From Sergeia podlipaevii (lineage: Eukaryota; Euglenozoa; Kinetoplastea; Trypanosomatida; Trypanosomatidae), in the NCBI GenBank assembly GCA_030849805.1, contig JASANZ010002273.1, positions 124,001 through 188,000 on the forward strand: DNA of 64,000 bases, written 5' to 3'. Positions 38,765 through 49,126 of the stretch are shown one piece after another. The notes beneath the pieces were generated by a model. That model saw only the letters and a list, made by a program, of their open reading frames with translations, did not search any database and was not told the DNA's origin. Numbering within the stretch: the first letter of the stretch is position 1; each line of letters starts with the position of its first letter. The position numbers and the translations under genes were made by a program.

Positions 38765-41632
38765 ATGTCTGGCACCCACCAGCTTGTACTGCCGCTTCCT
38801 GAAGGATATGCATGCAATGCCAAGGATGCGCAGTCCTTCTTTCTCTACGACACATCTCAAAGTACAGCGGATGGCGATCCTTCTCAGTCATCTAATGCTA
38901 GTACTGGGCTTCCTCACTATCCCCAACTAGAGCGTTACTTGGACCATCTTTGTGCGTTCATGCGGCGGACACGCCTTATCCAGCGACACCCACACAAGTT
39001 TTTTGACTACGTGCGGGGTGCAGAGTGGCAGAAGTCCGCTTTTCACTTGGACGGGTGCCCCGTGACTGAGAGTGAAGTGGGTGACACACTTGAGCTGTGC
39101 CAGGGATTTTCTTCTTTGATACAGCGAGACATACTGAGGGACCTGCCGGGACTGCTAAAGGACGGTCCGCCACTGGACGCTGGAGTGCCTACGTGTGTGA
39201 CTGATTTCTATAAGGAAACACGAGAGCTTATGCTGAGCCGTCATCGCAGGCCACAGTCAGATAGTTCTCGATTTACGCTTTTGAAGAATAATGAGAAGGC
39301 GTATGCGGCGGCCGCGAAGGCTGCAGCGTCAATGGATCAGTCCGGCAAGCACAAAGCAAAGCTTGAGCGTGTGCTTTCTTATAGCATGGGTCCCAAGAAG
39401 CAGCATGAAGTGGGCATTATGCGAGCAACAGTTGCGGACCTTATTTCTTGTTGCAATGCGTGCCGCATGGAGGGCGTATGTTCTAGCAACAGCAATGCGA
39501 GTGGAGAAGCCGTAGAAACTGTCATCAACATTGGAGAGGGCAAAGGCTACGTGTCGCGTGCGCTCGCTGTGTGTGACGCAGTGCAGGTAATTGGCCTAGA
39601 CTGTAACCCCGCGCACAAGGAGAAGGCCGCAGAGAGGTTCGAATGGATTGCTGAGAATTCTATTGGTTCTCTCAAGCCAGGCCAGCGTGGCGCTGATGGG
39701 CTTAACTTGATGTATGAGCCATGTGGTCATGTGGCCAGTGTGACGTGTATGGTGTCAGAAAGCGTAGACTGGAAGCACCTGCTCAAAGGGCATGTGCGGA
39801 CCATCGCAGACGGAGCGTCGTTGAATGCCGCAGAATGCGATCGGGGAGACTTGGTAGGCAGTGCTACTTGCACTGCTGCTTCTGCAGCTGCTCCCTCAGC
39901 AACTTCAGCAGAGTCTAGTGGCCTTGCATTGAGTGAGCACGACGGCACAGTTGCTTTTCGGCGTGCAAAGGCGAAGTGTCGGCTGTGTGGCACCGTTATC
40001 CGTGCATCCTGTGCAACCTCTGTGATCAAACATGCAAGCAGGCACATCAATACTCTCCCAAGTACACTCTCCGAGAAGGAGGGGGCAAGCGGCAACGATA
40101 ACTCAATGAGAACAATGCAACAGGGGGCTCCGCAGCTGCCTCCGCGCTCACGTGCAGAGGCTCAGCAGTGGTGCGAAACTCTGCCACAGGCAGCGTATGT
40201 CTCTCGACTGCTGGAGGCGTATTTTGTTTCTTTCCCAGACACTGCAGTCTTATCTTCGACTGTGACTCCGCGCAAAGGAGCGACGTCGGTGATCACGCCG
40301 CCGAATGAAATGTCACACTTTTTTGAACTGACGTGGGTGGCGCGTGGGTACCGGGTCGAGGTGCTGCTTCCCACACGCACAGACAGAGTGGCTGGCTCAA
40401 CGACCGGCGCTCTTGCAGCGTCAGAGGAGGAGAGATGGAGCTGGAAGCGCTGCGTGGCGACTGTCGTGGGCTACGATGAGGGTTCTGGCCGTCACCAGTT
40501 ACTTGCGGATGTTGGCATTCGAAAAGAAAACTACACGCTGTACCGATGTTCATCTGCTGCATCACTAAACTTTTCAGAAGGTACGACAGGGGTGCTTATT
40601 ACTGCTGCCGCTGCTGCTGAGGTGGCGCAAGCCGTGGTGAATTACAATGGGGAGCCACAGCCTGACGCTGGTGCATGGGGCCGCGCACAGCGGTGCATTG
40701 TTTTGCGAGTACTACCTCTTGTGGCTGCCAGATGCCCAGCGGTGCGTGTGCCATCTCTTTCTAATACCGTACATATAGGCCTCCATACATGCGGCGACCT
40801 CGGGTCTAACATATGCCGTCTTTTTGCCAAGAGTGGTGCTCCCGGCTTGCTGCTGGTGAGCTGTTGCTGGCATATGCTGACGGAGACGGGCTTCCCCCTT
40901 AGTCATGCGCTGCGGTCTCGTGGTATGACGGTCGATAAGGTTTCATTGCTACTTGCGACGCAACCGCTTGACATGTGGGGCACCGCGTCTGCTGAAGGGC
41001 ACCGTAGCTCAGCGAAGATACTCTTCTTCAGGAGTTTACTAGGCGTTATGTGGCGGCAACTGGAAACTAAATGGAGCAGTTCTGGTGAGCACGAGAAGTG
41101 CTGCGGCGCCTGTCAAGGCAAAGGTGCATTTGTAGAGCATCAGGCAGCGGTGCAGTGCAGCACTGGGTGTGTGTTTGCCCCGATGCCGCATCTTGAGCCG
41201 CCGTTCCTGCGCCGTGTCACTCGGGTAAAGGAAGTGGTTACCTTTGCCGAGTTTGTGAGCGAAGTGTGTAACGAGTACATATACGCCGCGACAGCCAAGG
41301 AGAGCGAGTACACATGGCATGCGAGTGTGTGCGCGCAGTGCCGGATTGAGCAGGAGGCCTATATTCAAGACCAGATAGTGAAGCAGGGCATAGCTTCTCA
41401 CATTTGGGAGGAGTATGGCAAGCTGCACTTTGCCTCTTTCTTGGGACTGACGGTACTGCGTACATGGATGTGCCACCTAGTAGAATCTCTGTTTCTGCTA
41501 GATCGTGCTGTGTTTCTTCATGAGGAGCTTTCTGCGCTGCCTGCTCCACACGCAGGAACAGCGGTTTCTTTAGTGCCACTGTTTGATGGATCTCTGTCAC
41601 CGCGACTATACGGGATTCTTGTTCGTCGGTAG
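38765..41632 (+). CDS. METTL25-family methyltransferase with inserted zinc finger
   Basis: This 955-residue protein belongs to the METTL25/RRNAD1 (METTL25B) group of putative SAM-dependent methyltransferases. The ATG at 38765 is used because the open frame upstream has no ATG. The N-terminal region has the family's YVRGAEWQKS-like block near 85. The SAM-binding motif is NIGEGKGYVSRAL at 255-267, followed by VIGLDCNP. The second signature, GLHTCGDLGSNICRLF at 672-687 with LLVSCCWHML at 696-705, is diagnostic. Between them lies a long insertion with a C2H2-like finger (Cys405, Cys408, His423, His427) and a Ser/Ala-rich stretch. Further Cys pairs occur near 780 and 870. It is much longer than the roughly 600-residue human METTL25. 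The substrate is unknown here. Confidence 0.85.
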   Translation: MSGTHQLVLPLPEGYACNAKDAQSFFLYDTSQSTADGDPSQSSNASTGLPHYPQLERYLDHLCAFMRRTRLIQRHPHKFFDYVRGAEWQKSAFHLDGCPVTESEVGDTLELCQGFSSLIQRDILRDLPGLLKDGPPLDAGVPTCVTDFYKETRELMLSRHRRPQSDSSRFTLLKNNEKAYAAAAKAAASMDQSGKHKAKLERVLSYSMGPKKQHEVGIMRATVADLISCCNACRMEGVCSSNSNASGEAVETVINIGEGKGYVSRALAVCDAVQVIGLDCNPAHKEKAAERFEWIAENSIGSLKPGQRGADGLNLMYEPCGHVASVTCMVSESVDWKHLLKGHVRTIADGASLNAAECDRGDLVGSATCTAASAAAPSATSAESSGLALSEHDGTVAFRRAKAKCRLCGTVIRASCATSVIKHASRHINTLPSTLSEKEGASGNDNSMRTMQQGAPQLPPRSRAEAQQWCETLPQAAYVSRLLEAYFVSFPDTAVLSSTVTPRKGATSVITPPNEMSHFFELTWVARGYRVEVLLPTRTDRVAGSTTGALAASEEERWSWKRCVATVVGYDEGSGRHQLLADVGIRKENYTLYRCSSAASLNFSEGTTGVLITAAAAAEVAQAVVNYNGEPQPDAGAWGRAQRCIVLRVLPLVAARCPAVRVPSLSNTVHIGLHTCGDLGSNICRLFAKSGAPGLLLVSCCWHMLTETGFPLSHALRSRGMTVDKVSLLLATQPLDMWGTASAEGHRSSAKILFFRSLLGVMWRQLETKWSSSGEHEKCCGACQGKGAFVEHQAAVQCSTGCVFAPMPHLEPPFLRRVTRVKEVVTFAEFVSEVCNEYIYAATAKESEYTWHASVCAQCRIEQEAYIQDQIVKQGIASHIWEEYGKLHFASFLGLTVLRTWMCHLVESLFLLDRAVFLHEELSALPAPHAGTAVSLVPLFDGSLSPRLYGILVRR

Positions 41633-42273
41633 TGATTGTAGTGAGACATTTTCTGTTTTCTCTCTCTCTGTGTGTGTGTGCAAAATAGAGGCTTTTACCT
41701 CTCCTACAATCCTACTAATGCTCTCTTATAAATTCCTTTCTTATAGTATAATGCAGGCAGAATTGTTCTGCACATATACATACACTTATTGTGCCACTTG
41801 ATGTGTATATAAGAAGAAATAAAAATTGAATATATATATAAATATATGTGTATCACAATACGATATGCAATAGCTGGAAAACTTAAACAAATACTTCATT
41901 ATTATTTTTCCTGTAAGTTTTTTTTATTATTTTTCCTTGCATCTGTGTGCGTATGTATATACTTGTAAAGATGTACGAATATCATTATTTTGCTTCCTTT
42001 TTTTTTCATCCTTTTTTTTTCTTTTTTTGTTCGCTGACGTATATATCTTGTTTTGCAGTTAGGATTTAGTTTTCTTTATATATATATATATATATATTTA
42101 TTACACGTTCACAGAGGGAGAGGTAGACCAGATAGACAATACGGTAAAAGGAAACTGTCAAGCTATCTTTGTTATTTTGTTGTTGTTGTTTTTCTTTTTG
42201 CTTCCTACTGTCTAGTTGCTAATACAAGGGTAAAGCACTCTTTTAGTGCTTATCAAAAACACAGCTATCTACA

Positions 42274-42310
<37 letters not shown>

Positions 42311-43439
42311 TCTGTCTTCATTTTTGTTTTTTCTGTAGGTGATCTTTTTTTTAAAGTTTTATTTTGCGGTGAAGAGAGAGTCGATATTTTACATTTTTTT
42401 TTTCTTTCATAGGGATATAGCTTTTGCTTTATTATCATTACTATTGCTTTTTGAAACCTTGCTTCTCTGCCAACTTATACAGGAAAGGAATTACTTGCTT
42501 TTCACTTTCTTTCAAAAAAAAAAAAAAAACTTAATAAATAAAATAGTGCAGCCACGAAAGTACACATCGACAAGGGGTACTCGTCTCTTTCTTCTGACAG
42601 CTGGAAAGCGCATTGACACTTGCTGCTTGGTATCTTGCGAGAGATATCTTCTTGCATCTACACCTTCATATCCGTGTTTATTTATATTTCGTGTGTGTCT
42701 GTGCACGCGAGAGCACGTGTAAAGAAAAAAAAAAGAAAGCGGTGCCAACAAAGTGAGAAAGCAAAAAAGTAAAAAGCAAGCGCGTTTTTTTTTTATTTTG
42801 GGGTTTTTTTTGCTAGTTTCTTCCCTGCCATTTTTTTTGTTGTTGTTTTAGGATATACTTTCGTAGCCACGTACAGAAACAATTTCATTACAAGTCTTTA
42901 GCTAGTTTCTATTGTAGAAAAACTTCTGATTTTGTTTTGTTTTTTGCTCTCTCTTTGTTACGCGTGTGAGCTTGAACACGTTTGCTATACAGCTGAGAGT
43001 ACAAAAGTTACTGGTGAAAAATAATAATAGAAGGAGCTTTAGCTAGTTGACGGACGCATATCGTTACAAATCAACGCATTTTTAAAAGCAGTACATTGAA
43101 ATATATATAACAAAGTGAGGTTATATATATTCAGTCTTCTTTGCTAAAGTAGTGTCTCTCTGTGTGTTTGTGTGTGTGAGTGTGTACACGAACGTTATTA
43201 GCACATATTATATTTATTTCTTTTTATCACTTGAAGCATTTTTTTTTTTTGCTATTATTGTTGGCAACGGAAGAAGAGAAAGACACATTTGTGAGTTACT
43301 AGGTACGCCACTGTCTTTTTTCTTTCTTTCTTTTTTTCTTTCTGTCTCTGTGATACGTTGACGACTGCCCTCTGTTTTAATTTTATTTTTTGGTTATCTG
43401 TCTATATATATACATATATATATACACCACCTGTCTGCA
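41633..43439. other. Intergenic, 1.8 kb, T-rich
   Basis: Long poly-T tracts, two (TA)n runs (about 42077-42097 and 42277-42308), a poly-A run near 42515, GT-rich DNA near 43155 and a C/T tract near 43316-43346. Hydrophobic open frames here are composition artefacts. The acceptor of the next gene is not obvious, since no AG lies between the last pyrimidine tract and the ATG; an AG near 43271 is the best guess. Confidence 0.55.
42277..42308. repeat. (AT)16 microsatellite
   Basis: Sixteen uninterrupted AT units in the T-rich gap. Confidence 0.9.
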
Positions 43440-45281
43440 ATGAAACCTACTATAAGCACTACGCCATCTGCTGGTGCAGCTGCAGGCGCAAGCAATAGCG
43501 TGCGCACCCCTCTTACTTACATGCACTCCCCGTATACTCGCGCGGTCGTTAGCGATCCCGCTGATGGACGCGGCAGTCCTCTCTCCGCTCGCCAGAACAG
43601 CAACACGGCGGCGGCGGCGGCGGAGGCCTCACCAGCGCCGGAGTCTTCTATTCCGATACAGCTTTCCTCACCACTGACTGTGCAGACGCGGTACCGTCGC
43701 ACACCACAGACCCCTAAACTACACTCGACAAATCCGTATAACGGCACGAGCGGAAGTTACGGTGCGAGCGGGCCGAACGGCAGCGGAATGAACTGCGTCG
43801 GCGGTTCTGCAAATGCAAACACTGGCATAGCGGCCAATAACAATGTCAGTGTATCGAGCATGATGAATCGAAGCGGTAGTTACAGCTTTACAGGAGGTCC
43901 GTCAACGTCTGGTAGTCCCGCCATGGGCGGCAACAGCGTGCCGCATTCGCCTCTTGGTGCTGGAGATGGCAGTAGCGCTTTTGGTGGCGGAGAAAGCGCT
44001 CCACTGCATCGACAGCAGCAGCCCTTCATGCGGCCTGCGTACGCCACTCCGTCTGGTCTGACCGTTAGCTCAGCTCCTAACTATCCACATCACCACTACC
44101 AGCACGTACCGCAGCAAGGCTTCCGAGGCAGTCCATTCCCAAGCAGCAACAACAACAGCATGAGCAACTCTCTAGGTGGCGGTGGAGGTACTGGCGAGCA
44201 GCAGCAGCAGCAACAACAGTACACAACTGTCGGCAGCTTTGGCCATCAGACTGGTGGTAGCCATCACCAAGGCATGACGCCACACAAGACTGGCGGCTCG
44301 TACGCTCCTTCTACCTTTGTGATGCCTACGCCTCTGCCTGTGAGTAGCGGTAACGAAGACGGCACTAGGCCTATCGCATGCTCTCCACAAAGCGCTCCAT
44401 ACGCTGGCCATGATGGTGCCCTACTCGCGCAACGGAGTGCGTCTTCTAACCACAACAACAACAATATCAACAACAGCACGAGTTCTCACAGTTACCTCTA
44501 TCAGTACTCCTCATCACCAGTAGGCTATGGCGCACCGGGTGGTAGTTCATCTTTTACTGCTCCTAACGTCATCCCTGCACCCCAGGTCAACAGTTATAAC
44601 AGCTCGCCCCGTGCAGTGGGATCCTTCAATGTTGACAAGCATAGCCATACCCGAAACCTGCAACAACAACAACAGCAACAGCAACAACAACAACATCAGA
44701 AAGCACATCACGATGATGCTGCCTCCACTTCATCGCACTCTTGCAGTAGCGCCAGCAGCGTAATGGACAATCTTCCTCTGTGCCCTAATGATGACGCATG
44801 CGCACTCATTAACGATAACAAGCACCAACGCAAGTTTGCTCACACATGCCGACTCTTCCCATGCTATCATGCGCACATTAGACGGCACGCAAAGTTGTTT
44901 CGTCACACCGCAGGGCAGATGGCGCAGACAGAAGGGGTGAACACCGCCAAGATAACGACGCACGCGCTGACAAGTGTGAATTTCGCCACGATTAGCCCAG
45001 AAGCTCCCAATGCGTACCGCATTTATGTCTCTCACCGAGACAAAAGCTACGAGATATACGGCGACTGGTCATCGGTGAAGGTGCATACTTTTAAGCGGTA
45101 CCTGCATCAGGTGTACCACATAGCACCACAGGCACAGGTGTTGATGATTGCTAAAACGCACAAAGTTATGGACGATGAGATTAGTTCGGTGAAGTCATAC
45201 GGCATTGAGCAGGATTCAGTGATTCAGTTATCCAGCGACGTGGATTCTTCTGTCCCGCGAGTGCCCATTGAGGATCTCTAA
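43440..45281 (+). CDS. Q-rich zinc-finger protein with ubiquitin-like C terminus
   Basis: This 613-residue protein of unknown role has a low-complexity Ser/Asn/Gly/Gln/His-rich region over residues 1-430, including a short Gln run near 260 and about a dozen consecutive Gln near 408-420. A compact Cys/His module follows: Cys448, Cys454, His462, His468, Cys470, Cys475, His477, His479. It can be read as a CCCH finger (454-470-475-479, spacing 15-4-3) or as a PBZ-like finger (448-454-462-468, spacing 5-7-5 with the family's Phe before the last His). Residues about 526-600 look like a ubiquitin-like fold (YRIYVSHRDKSYEIYG, VHTFKRYLHQVYHIAP, a QVLMIAKTHKVMDD turn, and DSVIQLS). The mix suggests a post-transcriptional regulator, which is inference; trypanosomatids use many CCCH proteins this way. 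Confidence 0.8.
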   Translation: MKPTISTTPSAGAAAGASNSVRTPLTYMHSPYTRAVVSDPADGRGSPLSARQNSNTAAAAAEASPAPESSIPIQLSSPLTVQTRYRRTPQTPKLHSTNPYNGTSGSYGASGPNGSGMNCVGGSANANTGIAANNNVSVSSMMNRSGSYSFTGGPSTSGSPAMGGNSVPHSPLGAGDGSSAFGGGESAPLHRQQQPFMRPAYATPSGLTVSSAPNYPHHHYQHVPQQGFRGSPFPSSNNNSMSNSLGGGGGTGEQQQQQQQYTTVGSFGHQTGGSHHQGMTPHKTGGSYAPSTFVMPTPLPVSSGNEDGTRPIACSPQSAPYAGHDGALLAQRSASSNHNNNNINNSTSSHSYLYQYSSSPVGYGAPGGSSSFTAPNVIPAPQVNSYNSSPRAVGSFNVDKHSHTRNLQQQQQQQQQQQHQKAHHDDAASTSSHSCSSASSVMDNLPLCPNDDACALINDNKHQRKFAHTCRLFPCYHAHIRRHAKLFRHTAGQMAQTEGVNTAKITTHALTSVNFATISPEAPNAYRIYVSHRDKSYEIYGDWSSVKVHTFKRYLHQVYHIAPQAQVLMIAKTHKVMDDEISSVKSYGIEQDSVIQLSSDVDSSVPRVPIEDL

Positions 45282-47705
45282 AAAAAAAAAGTGAAGAAAT
45301 TTTTTTGCTTTTTTTTTTTGCTGTTTGACGCGCCATTTTGCAATCAAAGGATGATTATCTCTCTTTTCTTCTCCATATTCAAGTCAAATGATTGATTTTC
45401 GCTCCCATAAAGCGTTATGTGCGCTTTTTTTTTTGGGTAACGGATGCTTTTACAATGTAGGGGAGTTAAGACACATTCTGAGCGAATATATCAAGTGCAT
45501 GCGTGCGTGGTACTTCATTGTTCTCTCCTCCCCCCCTTTTTTTTGACCTTCTTGTCGTTTTTTTTTCTCTACTTACGAGGGGAGGAAAGCGATTATTTCC
45601 ATGTATGGAGACAAAGAAATATTTTTCTTTTATTGTTGTTTTGTTGTCTGAGATGAAGAGTTGGAAGTATGTTGAATATTTTTTTTTTCTTTTATGAAGC
45701 ATCCTCGGTTGATATATGCTATTTTTTTTCCTTGTTGTTGTCGTTGTTGTTGCCGAGATTACAGGCTTTTCTACTTACAGGCTAATTTGCTGTTATCATA
45801 TTCGGATATATTTTTTTTCTTTGGCAATGATCTTTATCATGATACTTACTCTGATGTGTGCCCGCAGTTGTTGAGGAGGAGCTCTTTATGTAAGTTTTTT
45901 TTTTATTATTGTATTTTTTTTTTGGGTAAGCCTTCTAGACCCACTACTGTTTCTAACCATTTCTCTTATGTTAACTGTTTGATGTATGACCAGTTTTTAC
46001 TTTTTTTTTTTTTTCTTTTTTTGTCATATCCAGATACAATTATTTCTACTGCCTTTTGTTGAGGGAATAATATATATATACATTAGGCTCATCACCCTCA
46101 TGGATCTACAAAAATACTATTTGCCTATATCTTGGAGTCTAATTGCGGCCAGGCATACACCTTTCCTCTTTTTTCTTCTATTTCGATATAGGTGCACGCA
46201 TTACCAAAAGTGCTTGATGACAACGTTCCTGTACTTTTTCTTTTTGTAATTTGTATTGCACGAAGAGAGGAGGAGATCTTTTTGTTTTTTTATTGTTGTT
46301 GTTCTATACATGCGTGCACTAGTAGTGATGTTTTGATAGCGTTGGTCATCTTTTTTTTTTTTTCTCCCTTTCTGTATTGTGCACGGTACAGCGTGAGAGA
46401 TGGTCTTAGACACTAGGTTTCATATTATAACTCTTCTAATATTTTTTTTTTTTTCAAAATCACTTTGCTTCTGTGTTAGCAGTGAAAAACAACTTTTGCA
46501 GGTATTCCACAGGTTTGTTCTTCTACTTTTTCTTTTCTCGTTTCTTTTCCTTCTTTTGGTCAATTGTTGCTACTGAAGGACTTCCCAGAGCGACCGATAG
46601 GGTAACACTACCCGCCTTTTTTTTTTTTTTTTACTATTTTAAGTGTGTTGATAAGTGTAACAATAATAAAAGCAACTGACACGAGTTTATATGCTTGATT
46701 TTTTTTTTTAAGTTACTTGTGCATGGATTGGTGGCGTACGTCGTAAACTTATTGATGAGTCCAGGAGTTTTTTTTTTTCCCTTCTTGCTAGAAAGGTGGG
46801 GAGGTGATGAAAATAGTCTCTAGATATGGACATTGGTGTACAAGTGGTTAAAAAGTAGGGTGGTGGGGTGACTGGGTGGTGGGGAGTGAAGGGTGTCGTT
46901 GAGGATGTCAACAGTGAGCCACCTTTGAAAGAAAATATGAGGCTACTCCCACTTGTACGGGGAATTAAATAGTGTGCGATCATATGGTCGCCTTTCTCTT
47001 TATATATAGAGCGAGCGAAGTCGTTCCAAAAAAAAAAAAACGGGTAAAGATGCTTTATTATTTGTATTGTTGACAAGGCATATTTGTGTGCTACATGGGT
47101 TTGAGGTTATTTTTTTGTCTTTGCATCTACACATGCATACATATATACATACACACCTATATACACCTGTGTTATGCGTGTTTCCATACGCACGCACACG
47201 AGACGAGAGTGTGTGAGAGGGACGGCTGCCAGTCAAACTGTTGCCGCATAACTGGACGAACACAGAGTCTTCTCTTTGGGTGACTTGTTACGATGAACTC
47301 ATTTTTTTTTTTTCTGTGGATGCACGTCTAAGCGCATCAGTGCTTATTGTTCTCTTGTCATTTTTTTTTTTTTGGACGTGAATCTGTGCTGCCTTTTTAC
47401 CATCCTTTTTTTCATTTTACCCCCGTTCTACTGCCCTTTTTTTTTTTTTTGAAAGAATCGTATATTGTGAAGCACAATATTTTTGCGTCATAGAAACTTA
47501 CTGCGGAGAGGAGTGTCCCGTTACATCTGCTCTACTCCCCCCATCCATCCTATTTCTGTTTTTTTCTTTCCCTTTGGGTTGTTGTTGGTACCCGCGGTGT
47601 CCAAAGAACCGCTCATAGTGTGGCGCAATTGCATTCATCATTCATAATTTCATAGTAGGATCAAGTTAGCAATATAGCACAACATACATATATATTCCAT
47701 TCGTG
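45282..47705. other. Intergenic, 2.4 kb, very T-rich
   Basis: Dozens of poly-T runs with hydrophobic composition-driven frames; G/T-rich DNA near 46790-46920; CA/TA-rich DNA near 47120-47170. CATAGTAG near 47652-47659 gives possible acceptor AGs about 47 bases before the next ATG. No gene or RNA is recognised. It is probably a long 3' UTR of the zinc-finger gene. Confidence 0.5.
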
Positions 47706-48431
47706 ATGCTTCAATCAGTGTGGCGACGAATTCGCAGGGATGCTAATGTTCCTGGGGTAGTGTACAGCGATGATATGTATAACATCCGTGAGCAGCTCGA
47801 AGAGCAGCAAAGTATGCACTGGCTTGGCAACCTCCGCAACGTGCGGCTAGAAACCGCCCCGGCGCTAGTGCTGAGTTCGAATGGGGAGAATCGCGTAGAG
47901 CCGGGCCCTGAAGAGGAACCCTACACGTTCTGGGAGCGCGTCGGCCTTATGCCTGTCCACCCTTCTCGTGTGCGTGCTCGACAATATTACCATCCAATCA
48001 CTGACTTTGGTCTTTACGACTATGACGAGATATCACCTGAAGAGAAGCAACTGACAGCACGATGGCTATCACGGGCGATGGAATTTAACGCTGCAATTCC
48101 GGCTGGTATTCTGGCTCTCGTTGGGTGTATCGTGCTACCCCTTCGTACAGCCTTCCGTATGCCTCTACTAGTCAGTGGTGGTATCGCTGGTGTCGCGGTA
48201 GAGATAACCAAGGCGTACATTTCAGCTTCCCAGGAGCGCCAGGATCTTGATGACTTCATTCTTGCGAAGGAGATATGGTATATAAAAAATGTCGAGACAT
48301 ACCAGTTGGGGTTGCCGCGAATGCCACATGGCAGGGAGGAGGAATATCAATCTTATCTAGATGGGAGCTCATCAAAGACTGGCACGGAGCAACAGCTGCC
48401 GGACCACTTACTGGACGCGCTTCATATATAG
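47706..48431 (+). CDS. Two-span membrane protein, possibly mitochondrial
   Basis: This 241-residue protein is not recognised. The ATG at 47706 is used; the GTG three bases upstream is not a start in these organisms. The N terminus (MLQSVWRRIRRDANVPG) is basic and amphipathic, suggesting mitochondrial import. Residues 20-125 are polar and aromatic-rich. Two hydrophobic segments at about 130-147 and 152-171 are joined by a short Arg-containing turn (RTAFRM), giving a hairpin in the membrane. A charged helical stretch (ASQERQDLDDFILAKEIWYIK) and a polar tail follow. The pattern suits a small inner-membrane accessory or assembly protein, but no family motif is visible. Confidence 0.75.
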   Translation: MLQSVWRRIRRDANVPGVVYSDDMYNIREQLEEQQSMHWLGNLRNVRLETAPALVLSSNGENRVEPGPEEEPYTFWERVGLMPVHPSRVRARQYYHPITDFGLYDYDEISPEEKQLTARWLSRAMEFNAAIPAGILALVGCIVLPLRTAFRMPLLVSGGIAGVAVEITKAYISASQERQDLDDFILAKEIWYIKNVETYQLGLPRMPHGREEEYQSYLDGSSSKTGTEQQLPDHLLDALHI

Positions 48432-49126
48432 AAACAGGGAAAGGAGGGCTTCTGTACTCGAGAAACATGCATGATGAACTGGCCATGCTCTCAACTAAGA
48501 CGTTTTATCATTCTTTTTTTTGACTATTCCTTTTTATTGTTCTTATCGTTATTGTTTGCTGTGTACTGACGCTGAAACTGAAAGCACGTGTATCTATTTG
48601 TTACTGTTGCTCAATAGACGACGTCAGCTCCTTACCACCGGTCTACTGCCCTCTGTATCTCGTAAACATTTGCTGTTGTGCTCATTGACACAGATGCGAG
48701 TAGTAATGACAACCTCTGCAAGGCCAATTTTTTCTCCCTTCTTTTTTTATTTTTGTGGAAGCATTTTTTAAAAGAAAAACAAAACGCAACAAAAAGAAAT
48801 TTCAATATTCTTTAAAATTTTTTTTTTGAAGAGAATCAAGAAGAAAAACTAGCACTAGCTTGATTTTTTTTTTCTTTACTATTTAGTTTATTCTTTCCTC
48901 TTTTTTTCTTTTTTTCTTTTTTTCTTTGCTATATCAGTTTTTTTTTTTTTTTTTGCCGTACTATACAAGAAATCTATATACGGGCTACTACGACTGAACT
49001 GCTTGCTAGTATTTGACGACTGCCATCACCTGTGTGCAGTGTAACGTTTTGAATCCTGCTGTGCGTTCATCCGCTACACCACCCCTTTCTTTTTTTCCAT
49101 ATCCATATTATTTCCTCTTTTTACCA
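48432..49126. other. Intergenic and 5' region of NMNAT
   Basis: T-rich with several poly-T runs (for example 48938-48954). The 38 codons before the NMNAT ATG are open in frame but contain no ATG and include a poly-T-derived Phe/Pro/Tyr stretch, so they are taken as 5' UTR. No other gene is seen. Confidence 0.55.
48938..48969 (+). promoter_or_regulatory. Candidate trans-splice acceptor
   Basis: A run of 17 T is followed by ACAAG (AG at 48968-48969), 158 bases upstream of the NMNAT ATG. Confidence 0.45.

Noticed and set aside
39638..39650. GGTTCGAATGG resembling a tRNA T-loop
   Set aside because: It is inside the METTL25-like coding region and has no matching acceptor or anticodon stems.
42053..42722. 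Open frames of 119 and 127 codons in the 41.6-43.4 kb gap
   Set aside because: Translated from (TA)n and poly-T DNA; no motif and no gene-like composition.
48275..48523. 82-codon frame overlapping the end of the two-TM protein
   Set aside because: It overlaps the better-supported gene in another frame and its tail is T-rich flank.
49013..49126. 38-codon N-terminal extension of NMNAT
   Set aside because: It begins at TTG, has no ATG, and reads through a poly-T-derived Pro/Phe/Tyr stretch; NMNAT length is normal without it.
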